Source: Zanthoxylum bungeanum (lineage: Eukaryota > Streptophyta > Magnoliopsida > Sapindales > Rutaceae). Taken from it: a DNA stretch of 64,000 nt. The position numbers were made by a program, and so were the translations under genes. Shown piece after piece: positions 23,009-36,530 of the stretch (position 1 is its first letter; each line of letters begins with the position of its first letter). The notes under the pieces are model-generated. The model was given only the letters and a program-made list of their open reading frames with translations, was not told the DNA's origin and did no database searches. The stretch spans positions 60,338-124,337 of the forward strand of contig SKCR01001811.1 in assembly GCA_019454045.1 (NCBI GenBank), written 5' to 3'.

Positions 23009-25700
23009 GAGTCTGATTCTAGGCCTCCATAAAATGATTAGCTTGTTTTATTAAATGTTTAATCATGTTTTCTTGACTTTATACATGCATGTTATAATCT
23101 AATTTGATTAGATTTAGGGTGTATGACATTTAATGGAATATCCCCGCTTAATAAGGTTTTATAGTAACTAGTATTTGAATACTTGTTTCTTGGTCCGTCT
23201 TGTCAATACGGTTTATAAATATTTTTCCATTACTACATCCGAGACCGTGCCTCTGCTGTGAGGGTGTAGCGATATAGATTTATTTATGCCGGATGTATAT
23301 TAGATACTAGATAAATTCAAGCGAAAGCGGAATCCTGAACGTGCCCTAGCTGTCAGGGTTACGCAAGTAACTTGAGTTTATCATTGGTGAGTTTAACCTT
23401 GGTACGTCTCCTTGTGGGCCTGCCTTAGCAGCGACAACGAGAAACGACCAGGACCAGAACCTCGGAGTCACTAGTGAGTGATTGACAATAAGTTGTCTAC
23501 CTGTGAATATACGTAGGCGAGACCGTGCCTCTGCTGTGAGTCGAAATATATTCATGGGTTCCACTTCCCATTATGGAATTAGATTTAATTATTGAATTCT
23601 CATTTTTCCGTTGGGGATTACGGTATTATGTAAAATAGTGGGAGGCACTGCTAAGTTTAAAAATTCCTTAACTTTAGCAGTGTGTATTATTATGAAAATA
23701 GCCGATTGATTGTTTTCCTTAATCTATATTAGATAGAATTAAACTTTTAATTCATTGCACACATATTTTGATATATTATCTGACTGGACTCTTGGTTGCA
23801 GTTATTCTAGAATAGGTTCTAGATGCTACTAGACTAGGATATTATTAGATTGGTCTAAACCATCGGGAACTATTGTTCCGATTTTCTTCAAAAATAAAGA
23901 TGGTTAATGACTTAGTTTCTAAGTCATGATAGATAATCTAGATAGATATCCCTTTTAGGATATAATACTTTAGAGAGAATAGTTTCTTATGCAGTAAGAA
24001 TTGACTTGAATTAGTTCATGTCTCGAGATTCTTGACTGGCATTAGAAATCCTCATTAGGTATTTGTTTATCTAGTAATGACGTTTCTAAGCTTTAATTAC
24101 CTTTAGAGGTGATGTGTCTGACATAATTTGCTAATCAGTTATTTACAATTGTTGTGAATAGTTGAATGCAAATAGTAAAGCTAAAGAAAGGAGATGTGTA
24201 TAGTTGTGTATAGAAAATATCGATTTTCACAAATACAACAATTATAGGTATTGGATACTAGATCTCCCGTCTAGTTATTTGAAAATATTAGTTAACGATT
24301 GTTTTGATATTTGATATCGGAACTTACGACTATTGGATAGTTACTTGTTCTTTATAAACAATTATTATATATTTTAAATATGACCAGTAGTGTCATTGAT
24401 TTAGAGATAAACATTAAGAAAAAATTCGGTTAAAAGTAAAAAATTTAGAATGGTGCTTATGAGTTTAATCACTTAAGCATTAGATGCTTACCTCGTATGG
24501 TAAAAGATGGTTTGATACGAGATCACACCACATATCCTTATCCGTTTAATGAATATTGTATTCAGGAAAGTGATTAAGATCCCGTTTAACCAATGATTGT
24601 CATTGGATCACCAAATTTATTTAACTGATGCATTGGATGTATGTAGTTTTATAAATAATATTGCTTAAGGTAGTTTTCTTTATCGTAACTTAGTTGATGA
24701 ATTGTCATAACTTAGTTACGAGTTTTGAAGGAACACATATTGAAAGTCTTGAAAGTATTAAGAACTTTCAATCTGTTCTGATGAAACGTAGATTGAACAT
24801 TTTTGACTTGTTCAAAATATATTCAATCTAAAGTATTTTGAAAACTTGATCCTTAAAATTCATTACATGTCTTTGAACTGTTCAAAGATCTTTGATACAA
24901 TCAAACATTTGAATTTAAAGTAATTAGTTCTAAGGTTATTCAGTGAATATGATTCATATTCAATATTATTCTTCCACGATTCCATCTTGATGGAATTGAG
25001 TGGTGGGAGCAATCGGATATTATATGATTTGATTCGTTTGATATTGAATGTTACCGAATTAGTTTCAATACTCTTGGGGTTATTCTCCAGTAACACTAAT
25101 TATCTCTTTAATTAATGTTCCAATATTTTCTACAGTTGCATATATGTTATGTACAGGTAGAAAATCTGAATCTTGAAAAGTTTAAGATTTGAATATTTCT
25201 TTTATATAATAGTTATATAATGGAAATTACTTACACCTTGGAGGTATAAGTAAAAGTTTATCGTTTATTCTTTTTAATAGAATATTGTCTTCTATTTAAT
25301 AGAATATCTTTCCTACGATCCTAAGTAATAAAATTGTTTTATTACTTGGTGTGTAACATCGGATGTTAACAATTGTAGCAAAGACTTGACTTATTGAAGT
25401 CAAACGTGAGAATGATAAATTATAATTGGAACTATGTAATTAATAAGATGAAACAACCCTTATACATCTTCTATATGAGTCCAATAGGATATCAGAATCA
25501 TTTACGAGTATTTGATACTTAATGGTTCTGTTGTTTTCTTATTAAAGAAAATTATCCTATAACTTACAATGGAAGAGATATTTGATATCGATTCTGGAAG
25601 TTCACCATTGAACCATAGATCTAAGATTGTTCATAGCTTACTACGATCAAGTTTTGAACTTGATTACGCTTTCATTATGAATTAGTTAATGATATGTGCT
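23009..25700 (+). other. C3 internal region without readable genes
   Basis: AT-rich sequence where gag, protease and integrase would be expected. No open frame of useful length and no domain is legible. A 22-base direct repeat lies at 23241-23262 and 23519-23540, built around GACCGTGCCTCTGCTG. Confidence 0.5.
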
Positions 25701-26250
25701 AATTGTTTGCGCAGCGAAAGCAATGTGAGCTTATTAAAGGTTTGACCTTTACAGTATGACGATGAGAAAGGTTATACTCAGCAATCTATTGTAGATTATG
25801 AGAAAACTTATCTCTAGTCACGCTAATTGAACAATTAAAGATATATTGGTTAATGTTGATAATAAACTGTATATTTTAGCTAAAGAATGCAAAATGGCAT
25901 TTTTGAATGACATATTCAGATAAGAGATCAGTTGAGATTTCTTTGTTTGAAGAGTTCATTCTGGAATGGCCCTAGAGTTTGTGTTCTGTTGAGATCGCAG
26001 TTTTGTGCTAGCTTATAGAGCCTATTGTAGACTCGGATAAGTCTTCCAGAAATATGTGTTCTCTATTTTTGATATCGTCAGATTGTCTGATCTTGTCAAA
26101 GTATATAGAATACATATGTGATAAAAGTGTTAGTGGGAGCGTACAAATTACTTTCTAGTGTTATATATCCTGACGAAATTATCATTATTATTGTAATAAT
26201 GAGATGTTTGTATGGTAAAAGATTTACCTAAGTCTTCTTTACTCCGTGAA
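25700..26250 (+). pseudogene. C3: relic of Copia reverse transcriptase
   Basis: Despite stops and frameshifts, landmark strings appear in the correct order: KGYTQQ then DYEKTY near 25770-25813, KMAFLND near 25890, SGS near 26130, and FLVLY followed by a degraded version of the YVDD-IIIIGNN segment at about 26148-26200. This is the Copia RT order (AKGYxQ, DYxETFSPV, KTAFLNG, YVDD). It cannot encode an enzyme. Confidence 0.65.
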
Positions 26251-26692
26251 AACAGTGGGAGTAGTCTCTGTTATATAAGATATAAAACCAAGAGACTTGT
26301 GAGATACTCCTATTATTCGTACATTAGATATGATCTAATAAAGGACTTAACAAGGCTATCTGTATGACAGTTAGTATAACTGTTGGACAGTTATTGTGTG
26401 TCTTATATAAAGTATTGATTTAAAGGATGGTTCCTTTTTCGAAAGAGATATTGATTAGAATGTCTAATCAATCTTATGTATCATTTGATGATGACATAAT
26501 AAATACTTTATAATGCGCGATTAAAGATATTGATTTAATCGTAATTGTTACGAGTTATTTTGATATCCTATAGACCATATGATGTATCTTGAAACACGTT
26601 CCTTGTGATCTTTGAGATATTAAGAACGGGTTTCTAATTCATGTAGAATACAGTCTATGTCATATTAGTTTTGAGACTAATTATCACACCAT
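26250..26692 (+). other. C3 interior between RT relic and truncated 3' LTR
   Basis: AT-rich with no domain recognised. Homology to the LTR begins abruptly at about 26693. The first roughly 500 LTR bases and any PPT are missing, so a deletion spans this junction. Confidence 0.5.
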
Positions 26693-28819
26693 TGAGTACC
26701 ATAGTGGTCATTCGACTTGAGACACCATTGTGGATGTATTAGACATCCTCCACACTTAGATGGCAGTCACATCACCGATCTATTTAGATTAGACCTCCGT
26801 CTGTTCGTTGGGTGTGGACCGATCCTCAGGATATCCTGTGTGTGTCAAGATAGGATCCGTCAGTTCTGTGTACAGAGCATAGGTAGTCCATATATAATTA
26901 GCAGTCTGTTAAATTTGTGGCCACAGTATACAGCAGAAGTAAGTTCCGAGTGTTATTAAAGATTTCTAATAGATACGTCGACGAGATAATACCTGTAGAG
27001 ATTTGACGTTCATATCTATATCTCTGGGATTATCTGGATACCTGTGATGGAGGGATTATACGTATGCAATGACCTCGACCTGTATGATTCAGTTAGTTTA
27101 TCTGTGATCGTCATAATCTACGGGTGGATAGATTATGGACACGAAATTGGATTTCGTGACGGATATACCTGAATCTAGAGAGTCCCAATAATGAAATATA
27201 CTCGTAGAGCACTAGAGCAACATTAATAAATAATATTGATTATTTATTAAGTCGTTTAAAGGTTAAACGCAAGATACATGCTAAAGGGACCGGATAGCCA
27301 TTTAGGTAATTATTGTGTATTTACATTTAATACTTGATTAATTTAAATACACATTAATTAATAGTCAAATTGAGATATTTGACTAATATCCTAAATAAAT
27401 ATATGTATTTGATATTTAATGTAAATATTATACATATATTTAATATATTTGTATTTGATTAATTAATTAGTTATTTAATTGTTAAATGATTAAATTAATT
27501 AAAATATAAATATCTTAACTTAGGATATTTGAATTAAATGGCATGGTTGCCTTTGTTGACCAAGTGATAAATATCTAATAAAGTGTTTTTTAGATATTTA
27601 ATCAAGTTGATCAAATTTTTGTTAAATGAATTTGAAATGAAATTTTGGTATATATGTATACATAATTTCGGCCAAGACCCTTAATTAAATATAATGGTTA
27701 TATTTTTGAGTTGCAATTGTTGACTTACTTTATTCATTAAATTGTTTGATGATTAAAGTTGCAAGTTGATAAGCAAAATTAAATGAAATGAAATATCATG
27801 ATATTTTGTATATTTCTCCACCAATTTCGGCCAAGGCTTCTTTTGGAGGAGGTATATATTGTTTCATTTCATTTTAGGGTTTAGGGAGTTCATTTGATAC
27901 CAAAATAAACATAAAAGAAGTTGAGAGAAAAGCTTGAAGCCTAAAGGAAGATGACTTGGAAAATTATGATTTTGTAAGTTATCTTTCAAAGTCTTCAACA
28001 TGAAAATTGTTTCTAACATGCTTAGCATCATTTTGTGTTGCTTTGTTGTTGTCTCTCTTCTTATAGTTTATGTTTTATTTGGTTGTGAACTTTGATGAAA
28101 GTGTTGAGCATGTATAATGGAGAAAGCTTGTGACTAGTGTAGTTATAAGTATTCTTTTATGGTTTTGGAAACCTTGTTGCTAATCTAGAGTTGTTGACCC
28201 ACTCTTAGATGACCTAGATTTGATCTTGAGTTGTTTCATTGTGTTGAGACTTTGATTGGATGGAAGAAACATGATTGAAGTATTGGATTTAACCAATTTG
28301 GTCTAATTGTCCAATTTGAAGAAATTGAAAAATTAGGGTTCATGACCAATTCCAAATTTGGGAATTTTCATATATGTTGTGTATTTGGATGTGTATATGA
28401 TGCATATAAAGTTTCATGTTCATTGGATTACATCTTGATGTGTTTTGATGCATGAAATGACAAAGTGCACACTTTGGCACCAAAGTGGTGCATTCGGCCA
28501 AATAAAGAAAAATGGGGATTTATGTTGCCCTTGGTGTTTTGATGTTTTGAACATGCTAAGTTCATCTTAGAAATGATTTAGAATCATTCAAAATTGATTT
28601 GATCAATTTCGGACTAAAATGGACTAAATACCAAGTGTAAGGGTAATTCGGTAAATTCACTTAAATATGATTTATTTGAATTTTATTTCATAATTTGATT
28701 ATTGGATAATTAAATAAATGTTTTTATTTAATTAATCCAAGAAAAAGTTTTGAAATCGGAAAATTTGATTTTCCACCGCTTCCGCTGCGTTACCGATATT
28801 CCCCCTTAAAACTCCAACA
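26693..28819 (+). repeat. C3 3' LTR, 5'-truncated
   Basis: It aligns with about 20878-22993. The left edge begins within a sequence like TTGAGTANCATAGTGG, and the right edge is CTCCAACA followed by the TGTTG duplication. Confidence 0.88.
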
Positions 28820-30434
28820 TGTTGTATAGATTGAACTATATACTCAAAACTCTAAACCTTCTACTTTGATTCTTGACACCGGTTTTGGGACTCACTTGTG
28901 TAACAATGTGCAGGGCCTGAGAAATAGTAGGAGACTCCGTCATTGGGAGGTTGACTTACGCATGGGTAATGAAGCAAAACTGGCTGCATTGTGCGTGGGG
29001 ACTTATTTATTAGTTTTGCCGAATGGTTTAGTTTTAGACTTAGAAGATTATGTTTATGTACCTTCTCTAGTAAAAAACAATATTTCAATTTCTTCTTTAT
29101 GTAATAAAGGATTTTCATGCCTAATAAGTTGTAATGAATGTTCTATTTATTTCAATGAAATAAAATATGGAGATGGTATTTTGAATAATGGTATCTATGT
29201 CTTACAAACTAACAAAGAATGTTCAACCTATAATATATACAACGTTAACTCGAATAATCTCAATAAATCACTTCTATGGCATAATAGCTTAGGTCATATC
29301 AATGAAACAAGATTAACTAAGCTACTAAAGGATGGGTTTTTCAGACCCTTCAAATATGAACCTTATGGAACTTATGAGTCTTGTTTACTTGGTAAAATAA
29401 CCAAATTACCCTTCAAAGGTAAAAAACAACGTGCAGCAGAGACATTAGAACTCATACACTCTGATGTATGCGGACCAATGCCAGTCACCGCTAGAGGTGG
29501 ATTCTCCTACTTCATTACCTTTATCGATGATCACTCGCGATATGGGTATGTGTACCTTATGCGGTACAAATTTGAAGCCTTTGAGAAATTCAAAGACTTC
29601 AAAGCTGAAGTAGAAAACCAGCTTAATAAAAGTATTAAGTCACTAAGGTCTGACCGAGGTGGTGAATACTTAAGCGATGCATTTCAAGATTACTTGAGAA
29701 AAAATGGCATTGTTTCCCAGTGGACTCCACTGGGAACTCCACAGCATAATGGGGTCTCCGAAAGGAGAAATCGGACATTATTAGATATGGTCCGATCAAT
29801 GATGTCAGGCACAGATCTACTTCTTTCATGTTGGGGTCTTGCTTTAGAAACTGTAACACTACTACTAAACCAAGTTCCTTCCAAGACTGTTAGTCAAACA
29901 ACATATGAGTTATGGTCTGGGAAACATCCTAGTTTTAGTTATCTAAGAGTTTGGGGATGTGACGCATATGTTAAGCTCACACAAACTAACAAATTAGATG
30001 ATAGGGTAGTTAAATGTAAGTTTGTAGGATATGCCTTGAACTAAAGAGCATACGTGTTCTACGTCCCAAATGAACAAAGAACATTTGTCTCACAAAATGC
30101 TAAATTTCTAGAGAATGAATTCCTTCTCAAGAAATATAGTGGGAGTAAACTTGACCTCGATGAGGTACGAGAAGAACAAACTAACATTGAACTAAACCTC
30201 AGGCCCCTCAAAAGGGCAGCGACGGAACAACCACAAGGTTATAAACTTAGAAGGTCTGGTAGGGAAAGATATGAGCTTGAAAGATATGGTTTCCATATTG
30301 ATGAGGAACATGATCAGGTCATTGATAATGATGATCCTACCAGTTATGACGAAGCAATGCGTGACATTAATTCAGTCAAGTGGCTTGAGGCCATGAAATA
30401 CGAAATAGATTCGATGTATCAGAATCAAGTCTGA
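28820..30434 (+). pseudogene. Copia C2 protease and integrase
   Basis: Reading resumes straight after C3. Protease is marked by STLILDTGFGTHLCNN (D-T-G active site). The pre-integrase zinc domain has WHNSLGHINETRL, but the Cys pair reads YESCLLGK with the first Cys replaced by Tyr. The integrase core keeps D, D and E in LIHSDVCGPM, LRSDRGGEYLS and HNGVSERRNRTLL. A long frame of 392 codons ends at a single TAA (30042), then continues in frame to 30434 with the linker before RT. This is the longest open coding stretch of the window. Integrase precedes RT, the Copia order. Confidence 0.92.
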
Positions 30435-31740
30435 GACTTGGTGGATGCACCTGAAGGGATAAAACCATAGGCTGCAAGTGGATTTACAAGTGTAAAACTG
30501 ATGTAGAAGGCAACATCCAAACCTATAAGGCTAGGTTGGTGGCGAAAGGTTATAGAAAAATCCAAGGAATTAACTATGACGAAACCTTCTCGCCTGTTGC
30601 AATGATAAAGTCCATTCGAATTTTACTGGCACTAGCTGCACACTTTGATTATGAGATTTGGCAGATGAATGTAAAAATAGCTTTCCTTAATGGGAAGCTC
30701 GTAAAGGAAGTCTATTTGACATAACCTAAGGGGTTTGCATCTAAGGATGATCATAATAAAATATGCAAGCTTAAACAATCCATTTATGGACTCAAGCAAG
30801 CCTCCAGAAGTTGGAATATACGATTTGATGAGATAATCAAAGAATTTGACTTCATCAAAAATGTAGAAGAGTCTTGTGTTTACAGGAAAATTAGTGGGAG
30901 TGCTGTTGTATTTCTAGTATTATATGTCGATGACATATTAATCATCGGGAATGATATTCCCATGATGCAAGCCACCAAGTAGTGGTTATCTCAGAATTTC
31001 TCCATGAAAAATTTGGGAGAAACAGCCTACATCCTTGACATTAAGATCTACCGTAATAGATCTAAGAGGTTGTTAGGACTTTCTCAATCTACGTACATAG
31101 ATAAAATTTTGAAAAGATTCAAAATGGAAGATTCCAAAAGAGGTAATTTAACTACTTGTCAGGGAATCAAATTATCTAAGGAGCAATGTCCACATACTCC
31201 TTCAGATAGAGAGCGTATGAGTAGGATCCCTTATGTTTCAGTAATAAGATCGATCATGTAGGCCATGCTATGTACAAAACCTGATGTCTCTTATGCTTTT
31301 AGCATAACGAACAGGTATCAGGAAAATCCCGGTGAGTAACACTAAGCAGCTGTCAAAACAATCATCAAGTATATGAGAAGAAATAAGGATGTGTTTTTGA
31401 AATACGGGGATTGTTCTGAGATGAAAGTCATTGGTTATTGTGATGTGAGATTTCAGACTGATAGGGATGACAGCTGATCGCAAACAGGATATCTGTTTAC
31501 TTTGAATAGCGGAGCTATCAGTTGGAAAAGCTCAAAGTAGTCAACTACAGCGGACTCCACCACTAAAGCTGAGTATATTGCAGCATCTGAGGCAGCTAAA
31601 GAAGCAGTCTGGAAAAAAAGTTCATCACGGAGCTGGAAGTGCTTCCCGCGATAAAGAATGGCGTCACGATGTACTGTGACAAAACGAGCGCCATTTCTCA
31701 ATCAAAGGAACCAAGTTCCATAGAAATCTGTTAGACAGAC
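30435..31740 (+). pseudogene. Copia C2 reverse transcriptase and RNase H
   Basis: RT landmarks are VAKGYRKIQGINYDETFSPV, WQMNVKIAFLNGKL, SIYGLKQASRSWN and LYVDDILIIGNDIP, with the YVDD active site intact. RNase H near 31540-31620 reads ADSTTKAEYIAASEAAKEAVW. One main frame holds from 30536 onward, but with stops near 30722, 30979 and 31258 and indels further on. A small deletion near 30468 damages the RT amino end. The matching 3' LTR of C2 is not found. Confidence 0.9.
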
Positions 31741-31929
31741 TTCATATTAGATATGAACAGGAAAGAAACTGAGTTTTCTCATTCCTGAAAATTTGGGTAT
31801 GCTAGGCATATGTTTGGATGATACCAAACTAAAACCCAAATCGGATAAGTGCTTAAGTTTTTGGTTATCCTCGGGAAACCAAAGTATAGTACTTATACAA
31901 CTCACAAGAGAAAAATGTAATTGTTGCTC
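31741..31929 (+). other. Tail of Copia C2 or junction with C4
   Basis: No domain or LTR start is seen. It lies between the last RNase H residues of C2 and the first recognisable C4 coding. The exact junction is not visible. Confidence 0.35.
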
Positions 31930-33568
31930 TCCATATGGTTTTTCCTAAGAGGAATACCTATATGCAGTGGTAAGTGGGAGGCTAGTAAAACTCGATGAAA
32001 ATCGGAGTAATACTATTCCAGGCACCGAATCCTAATGGAACACAAATAGTTCATCTAGGATGAAACTATACCAGTAATCTTCGAATACACAAGAACCGCG
32101 TAAGTCGAGAGAGAGTCAAAAAATAACCTGGGGTATGGGTTTCTGATCTAACCTCATAAAGATGTCAATCTTATTAAGGAATACGAACTGACTACATATG
32201 AGGAAGTGATACAAGGTATCGACCCATATCATGGCAAAGTGCCAAGATATCCGAAATGGATTCCATGTATACCAACTAAGTTTGGATACTAGTAGTTGTA
32301 CCGCAAGGCATTGTGCCTATTGGTACTATATAAGTCTTCAAGGAAGACGTACATGGAAGGCAACATACCAACGTACTAAGCTAGGCTTGTAGCGGAAATG
32401 TATCGTTATCAACATTTTGTCGATTACGACGAAACCTTTTACCTGTTGCCACGGTAAATCCATTTGGATAATGCTTGCTAAAGCTGCATGTTTCATTTAT
32501 GAAATATGTCAGCTGAACGGGAAAATCGCTTTCCTGAAACGGAAACCTTTTGAATGATGTTTATAACATCCTGAAGGTTTTGTCATATCATAACAAGCAA
32601 ACTAGGTTTGCAGGTTATTTGATCCATGGATGGATTGAAGCAAGCATAGCGTTCTTGGAATTATCGTTTTGATGTAATCATAATGATGTATGATTTAATT
32701 CAAAACGAATATGATTCTTGTGTATATAAGAAGGTTAGTGGGTATGCACTGACAGCGAAAGTCCTAAATAATGATAATAAGTCATTTCTTGGAAATGATA
32801 TTCCCATAAAAATAATCGGCGAAAGCTTGTCTTTCGAGAAAATTCTTCGTAGAATCTTGGGAGAAACAATCTTTATTATAGGAATAAAGATCTGCTGGGA
32901 TAGATCTAAAAGTTATTGACACTCTCTGAGAAATCGTACATTAATAAATGTACGTGACCTGGTGTCTCATACGCTTTGAGCAAATGGAGTCACAATCGGG
33001 CCAATCCAAGTGATAGTCATCAGATTGATGTTAAAAACATCCTTAAGTTTCTTAGAGAACTAAGGATGCTGTCTTATACTTTGGAGAAGAAGAACTTGAA
33101 GAGATTGGGATAACCGTTGCAAGTTTCCTAACCGATAAAAATGATTATAAGTCGTAAAAACTGTACTACAAGTTTGAATAATGGAACAGTGAGCTGAAAA
33201 TCTTCCAAGCAAGATACTATTACCGAATAAACCACAAAAGTGGATTATTGTTGCAGCTGATGCAGCAATAGAAGCCTTCTGGATAGATAATAATCTAATT
33301 AGATTAGATATAGTTCTGTTAGAAGCAGAGCTAGGCTTCATCGCAGGCTAAAGAATTAATGGTCTCATCAACGAACCAGATATAAACTTTGATATTCATC
33401 TGATTCGTTCGGATCATACATCATGGCGATGTGATGATCGAATATAATCGTATCATATGATAATCATGCAAATCCACTGACGAAAGTCTTTTCTCTGTAA
33501 TTTAAGCGAACCGTAAATATTTCGGATGTAGGACACTCGAGTGACTGGCTATAGGCAAAGTGGGAGAT
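31930..33568 (+). pseudogene. Copia C4: decayed pol (linker, RT, RNase H)
   Basis: This is a second copy of the C1 family. Pieces legible across all three frames include YELTTYEEVIQGID (32190-32230), the RT amino end around 32290-32440, and RLVSGYAL with surrounding RT sequence near 32730. An RNase H stretch lies near 33180-33290. It parallels C1 1-1456 in order and wording. Indels are frequent and nothing longer than 93 codons stays open. It ends at the LTR start with TGGGAGATTG, the usual Copia purine tract. Confidence 0.75.
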
Positions 33569-35632
33569 TGTTGGAAAGTTATGACCCATAGCGTCACTAT
33601 TTGTACAGATCATGGTGTTGTTGTACAAATTAACTATGTGACATAGAAAATTGCTCTCTTATAATTTTTGATTAGATCACCAAGATGTATAAATGATAAG
33701 AGGTCCTTATGATTAGTTCATGGATTGAGATGATATGCGACAGTATCAGTCCATAAAGGTTTAATCATTAAAAATACATAGTCATAGTATTATCGAGATC
33801 GGACATCGATAATGCGTAAAAGACTAGTATTACACTTGTGCGCGTTATGAGGGCATAACGACATAGTTCTCTATTATTTGGGTATATGATACTCATGCAA
33901 GTGTAGTAGGAGGTTGTGATTTACCGATGGTACGGGAAATAGCTTCGCTCTAGATAAACCCCTCGGAATTCCATTGGTAGTATGACTATGTGTCTATGGA
34001 AGTCTGAAATCAGGGTAGGTGTATTTGGTCTTAACCTGAGACTTGCAACGCTAATACTTGCGACAATCAATATACTTTGGTTTTAAGTCGTCCAGGGATT
34101 TAACAGGTTCTGTGTATGCCTCTACTGGGTATATTGAGAATCGTAGTGTGTTGGGTGTGATGTCAAGACAGAAGTATCACTCCAGTCATAGTGGAGATGA
34201 TGGTCACGTAGGATACGTAACTTTTTCTCTTATATGCTCCAGCTATCGGGATAAAATGACTAGGTCATGTTTATCCGATTATAGACACTAGTTACCAGAG
34301 ATCCGATATGTGCTTCGTACGGGGCAGACACATTTCCAGCCCCAAGCCTTGCACGTTACATCCGATACTGGATCGAAATACACAATACTACGTATACTAC
34401 GCCTGATATAGATCACTTATTCTTGTAAGGATATTTCGGGAGAATTGAGTAGGCATGGCGCTTTGCTAGAAGCCAACCTTGTCTAGTAAATCGGTACAAA
34501 CGTAGTACTAGGTACTTACGTGTTCGGATAGTCCGACGACCGTATTTACTGCCAACATATCTAGGGATCTCATGGGTCACTACCCGAGATTCACCGATGA
34601 CGTATGACTCGCACTTCATTAATCTGGGATTAATTAGATGAGAGAGAACATTAATCTGGGATTAATTACGGAGATATTTTATCTAGGATAAAATATTATT
34701 TAAAGAGAGAGAACGATTAATTTGGAATTAATCGATAAATTAATATATTCGATATATTAAACGAAATTGGATTTCGACGCAGAATTAAAATTGGATTTTA
34801 ATTCGGGCAAATGAGTTAATTTAGAATTAATTCGTAAGCGACATGAATAGTAATTTTGCTAGGCATAATTATTTAATTAAATTTGATTTAATTACGTCGT
34901 GACGGAAATTTATTAATTCGGAATTAGCGAACCCGAGCCCGAGAGTGTTTGCGGGCCCACTCGCATTTCGAATCTAGTGGGCCCACAAGTCGCATCACGC
35001 GTCACATCACATCGCACATCATTCAAGTGATGGATGTCTTGTTACTTTGAGTGATTGACAACTAGTCACTATTTATGAGTGATGTGAGTTGATGGAAGTG
35101 GTTGGCATAGTTGCCTTTTGACTTTTTGAAATTGAAAAGTGGTATATGTTTAATTTTTTTTTGGAAAATCAATTAAGATATACAAAAAGTAATTTCTTCT
35201 ATCTCTTTCTTATGGCTTACGGTTTTGAAGTTTTTCCCTCCTCTCCCTTTCACGGTTTGGAGACCAAAATTCTTCTCTCTTCTTTTGTTTGGAAAGGCCG
35301 AATTTAGCAAGGATGAAGATGGTGTTTTTGTGGCAAAAACACCAAGAGTTTGCACTTAAATGAGTTCATACAAAGGTGATAGGGAACTAATTTCATGAGC
35401 ATGGAATCATCATCACAACCTTGGAGCTTGGAGACTCACCCATGGCCGATTTTGAGGACAAGAAGAAAGCCCATTGCCGAGACCTTGGAGGAGCTTCAAA
35501 GGGCTTAAAAAGTTTTGTTCTTCGATGCATCGCCTCAACCGCTTGATGTAAGTATTCCACAACTTCTTCGATGTATTCACTTTATATTTTCATTGCTTGA
35601 TATGATCTTGGGATGCTTAGACAATTCCAACA
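33569..35632 (+). mobile_element. Copia C4 3' LTR
   Basis: It runs from TGTTGGAAAGTTATGACCC to CAATTCCAACA, about 2.06 kb. It matches the C1 LTR (1457-3290). The next base enters gypsy LTR sequence of G1, so C4 sits inside the G1 5' LTR. Confidence 0.85.
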
Positions 35633-36512
35633 GCGTCGCGACGCGAAAGGCTCGCGCGTCACGATGCGCACGGCAAAATGTTGGGCTCTAGACGATGCGC
35701 GTCGCGACGCGCCCTGCCTTGCATCGTGACGAGTGGGAAAATATTTACCCAATTCAGATTTACACCATCTTAGTTTCCGTATTGACTCGTATGTTCATAA
35801 TACATCATTATATATGTACGATGCCTTCGGAGTGATAACGCTTACTTGAATAAGCCAATTTCAATCTGATTCCATAGTACGTTTCTTGGTCTATTTGTAT
35901 CCGATAATAAATCATCGCAGGTATCACAAGTTTCGCTAGCAAAGTGAATGAAGTCTATTGGAACTATAAAACAGTGAGTGGACACTCTTCTTTTAAACTA
36001 ACTTTTATTTTGTTATTTTTATTTCAAACTTATATTTTTACACTTTAGGACGTTATAAGATTTTCTTTATAGTCATTACATGCAAACTTATGTTTGTGAA
36101 AAGAAATGTTCTTCAGAAAAAATTTTGTAGAGTTTTGACAGACAGAGAACATATGCAGTCACTTGGGTATGGAGTCACTTGGGTATTGATAAGCTCGGGA
36201 GGACAGGTATTGATGCAGTCACTTGGGTATGGAGTCCATCAGTCCAAGTCAGAGAGAGAATGAGAGAGTCAACTCAGAGTCAAATGAAAGTTATGTAGTA
36301 GTCTTGTGTTTTAAGACAGTCATTGTAAAACTGTATTATTAAGATTTCATTTGCAGATATTGAGTTTGTATGTCATGTTTTGTTTGGGCTATGGTCCCAT
36401 ATTAATAAAGAAAGGAATATTAGTGTATATTAATGATTAGAGAGTCTGAGGCTTATGGGGTTAGTACGGTCTATCACCTGCCAGTAACATCTCCCGAATA
36501 AGGGATGTTACA
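35633..36512 (+). repeat. G1 5' LTR, 3' portion
   Basis: It matches parts of 50966-52444, including the final GGGATGTTACA. It lacks the four-unit repeat present at 51609-51805. The first part of the LTR is missing because C4 lies to its left. Confidence 0.8.
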
Positions 36513-36517
36513 AAGAA

Positions 36518-36530
36518 TGGTATCAGAGCA
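36518..36530 (+). other. G1 primer-binding site
   Basis: TGGTATCAGAGCA lies five bases after the LTR end and is complementary to initiator-Met tRNA. Confidence 0.8.

Larger units (their letters stand above)
20382..28819 (+). mobile_element. C3: Copia element nested in C2 gag-pol
   Basis: The termini are TGTTGGGG at 20382 and CCCAACA-type CTCCAACA at 28819, flanked by a perfect 5-bp duplication TGTTG (20377-20381 and 28820-28824). The 5' LTR is 20382-22993 and a 5'-truncated 3' LTR is 26693-28819. The LTRs are nearly identical where they overlap, yet the interior is a heavily decayed Copia pol. It is probably non-autonomous. Confidence 0.88.

Noticed and set aside
5588..31740. Search for a 3' LTR of C2 to close the element
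   Set aside because: No second copy of the 16418-18352 sequence was found downstream of its RNase H within the window, so I do not claim a complete C2.
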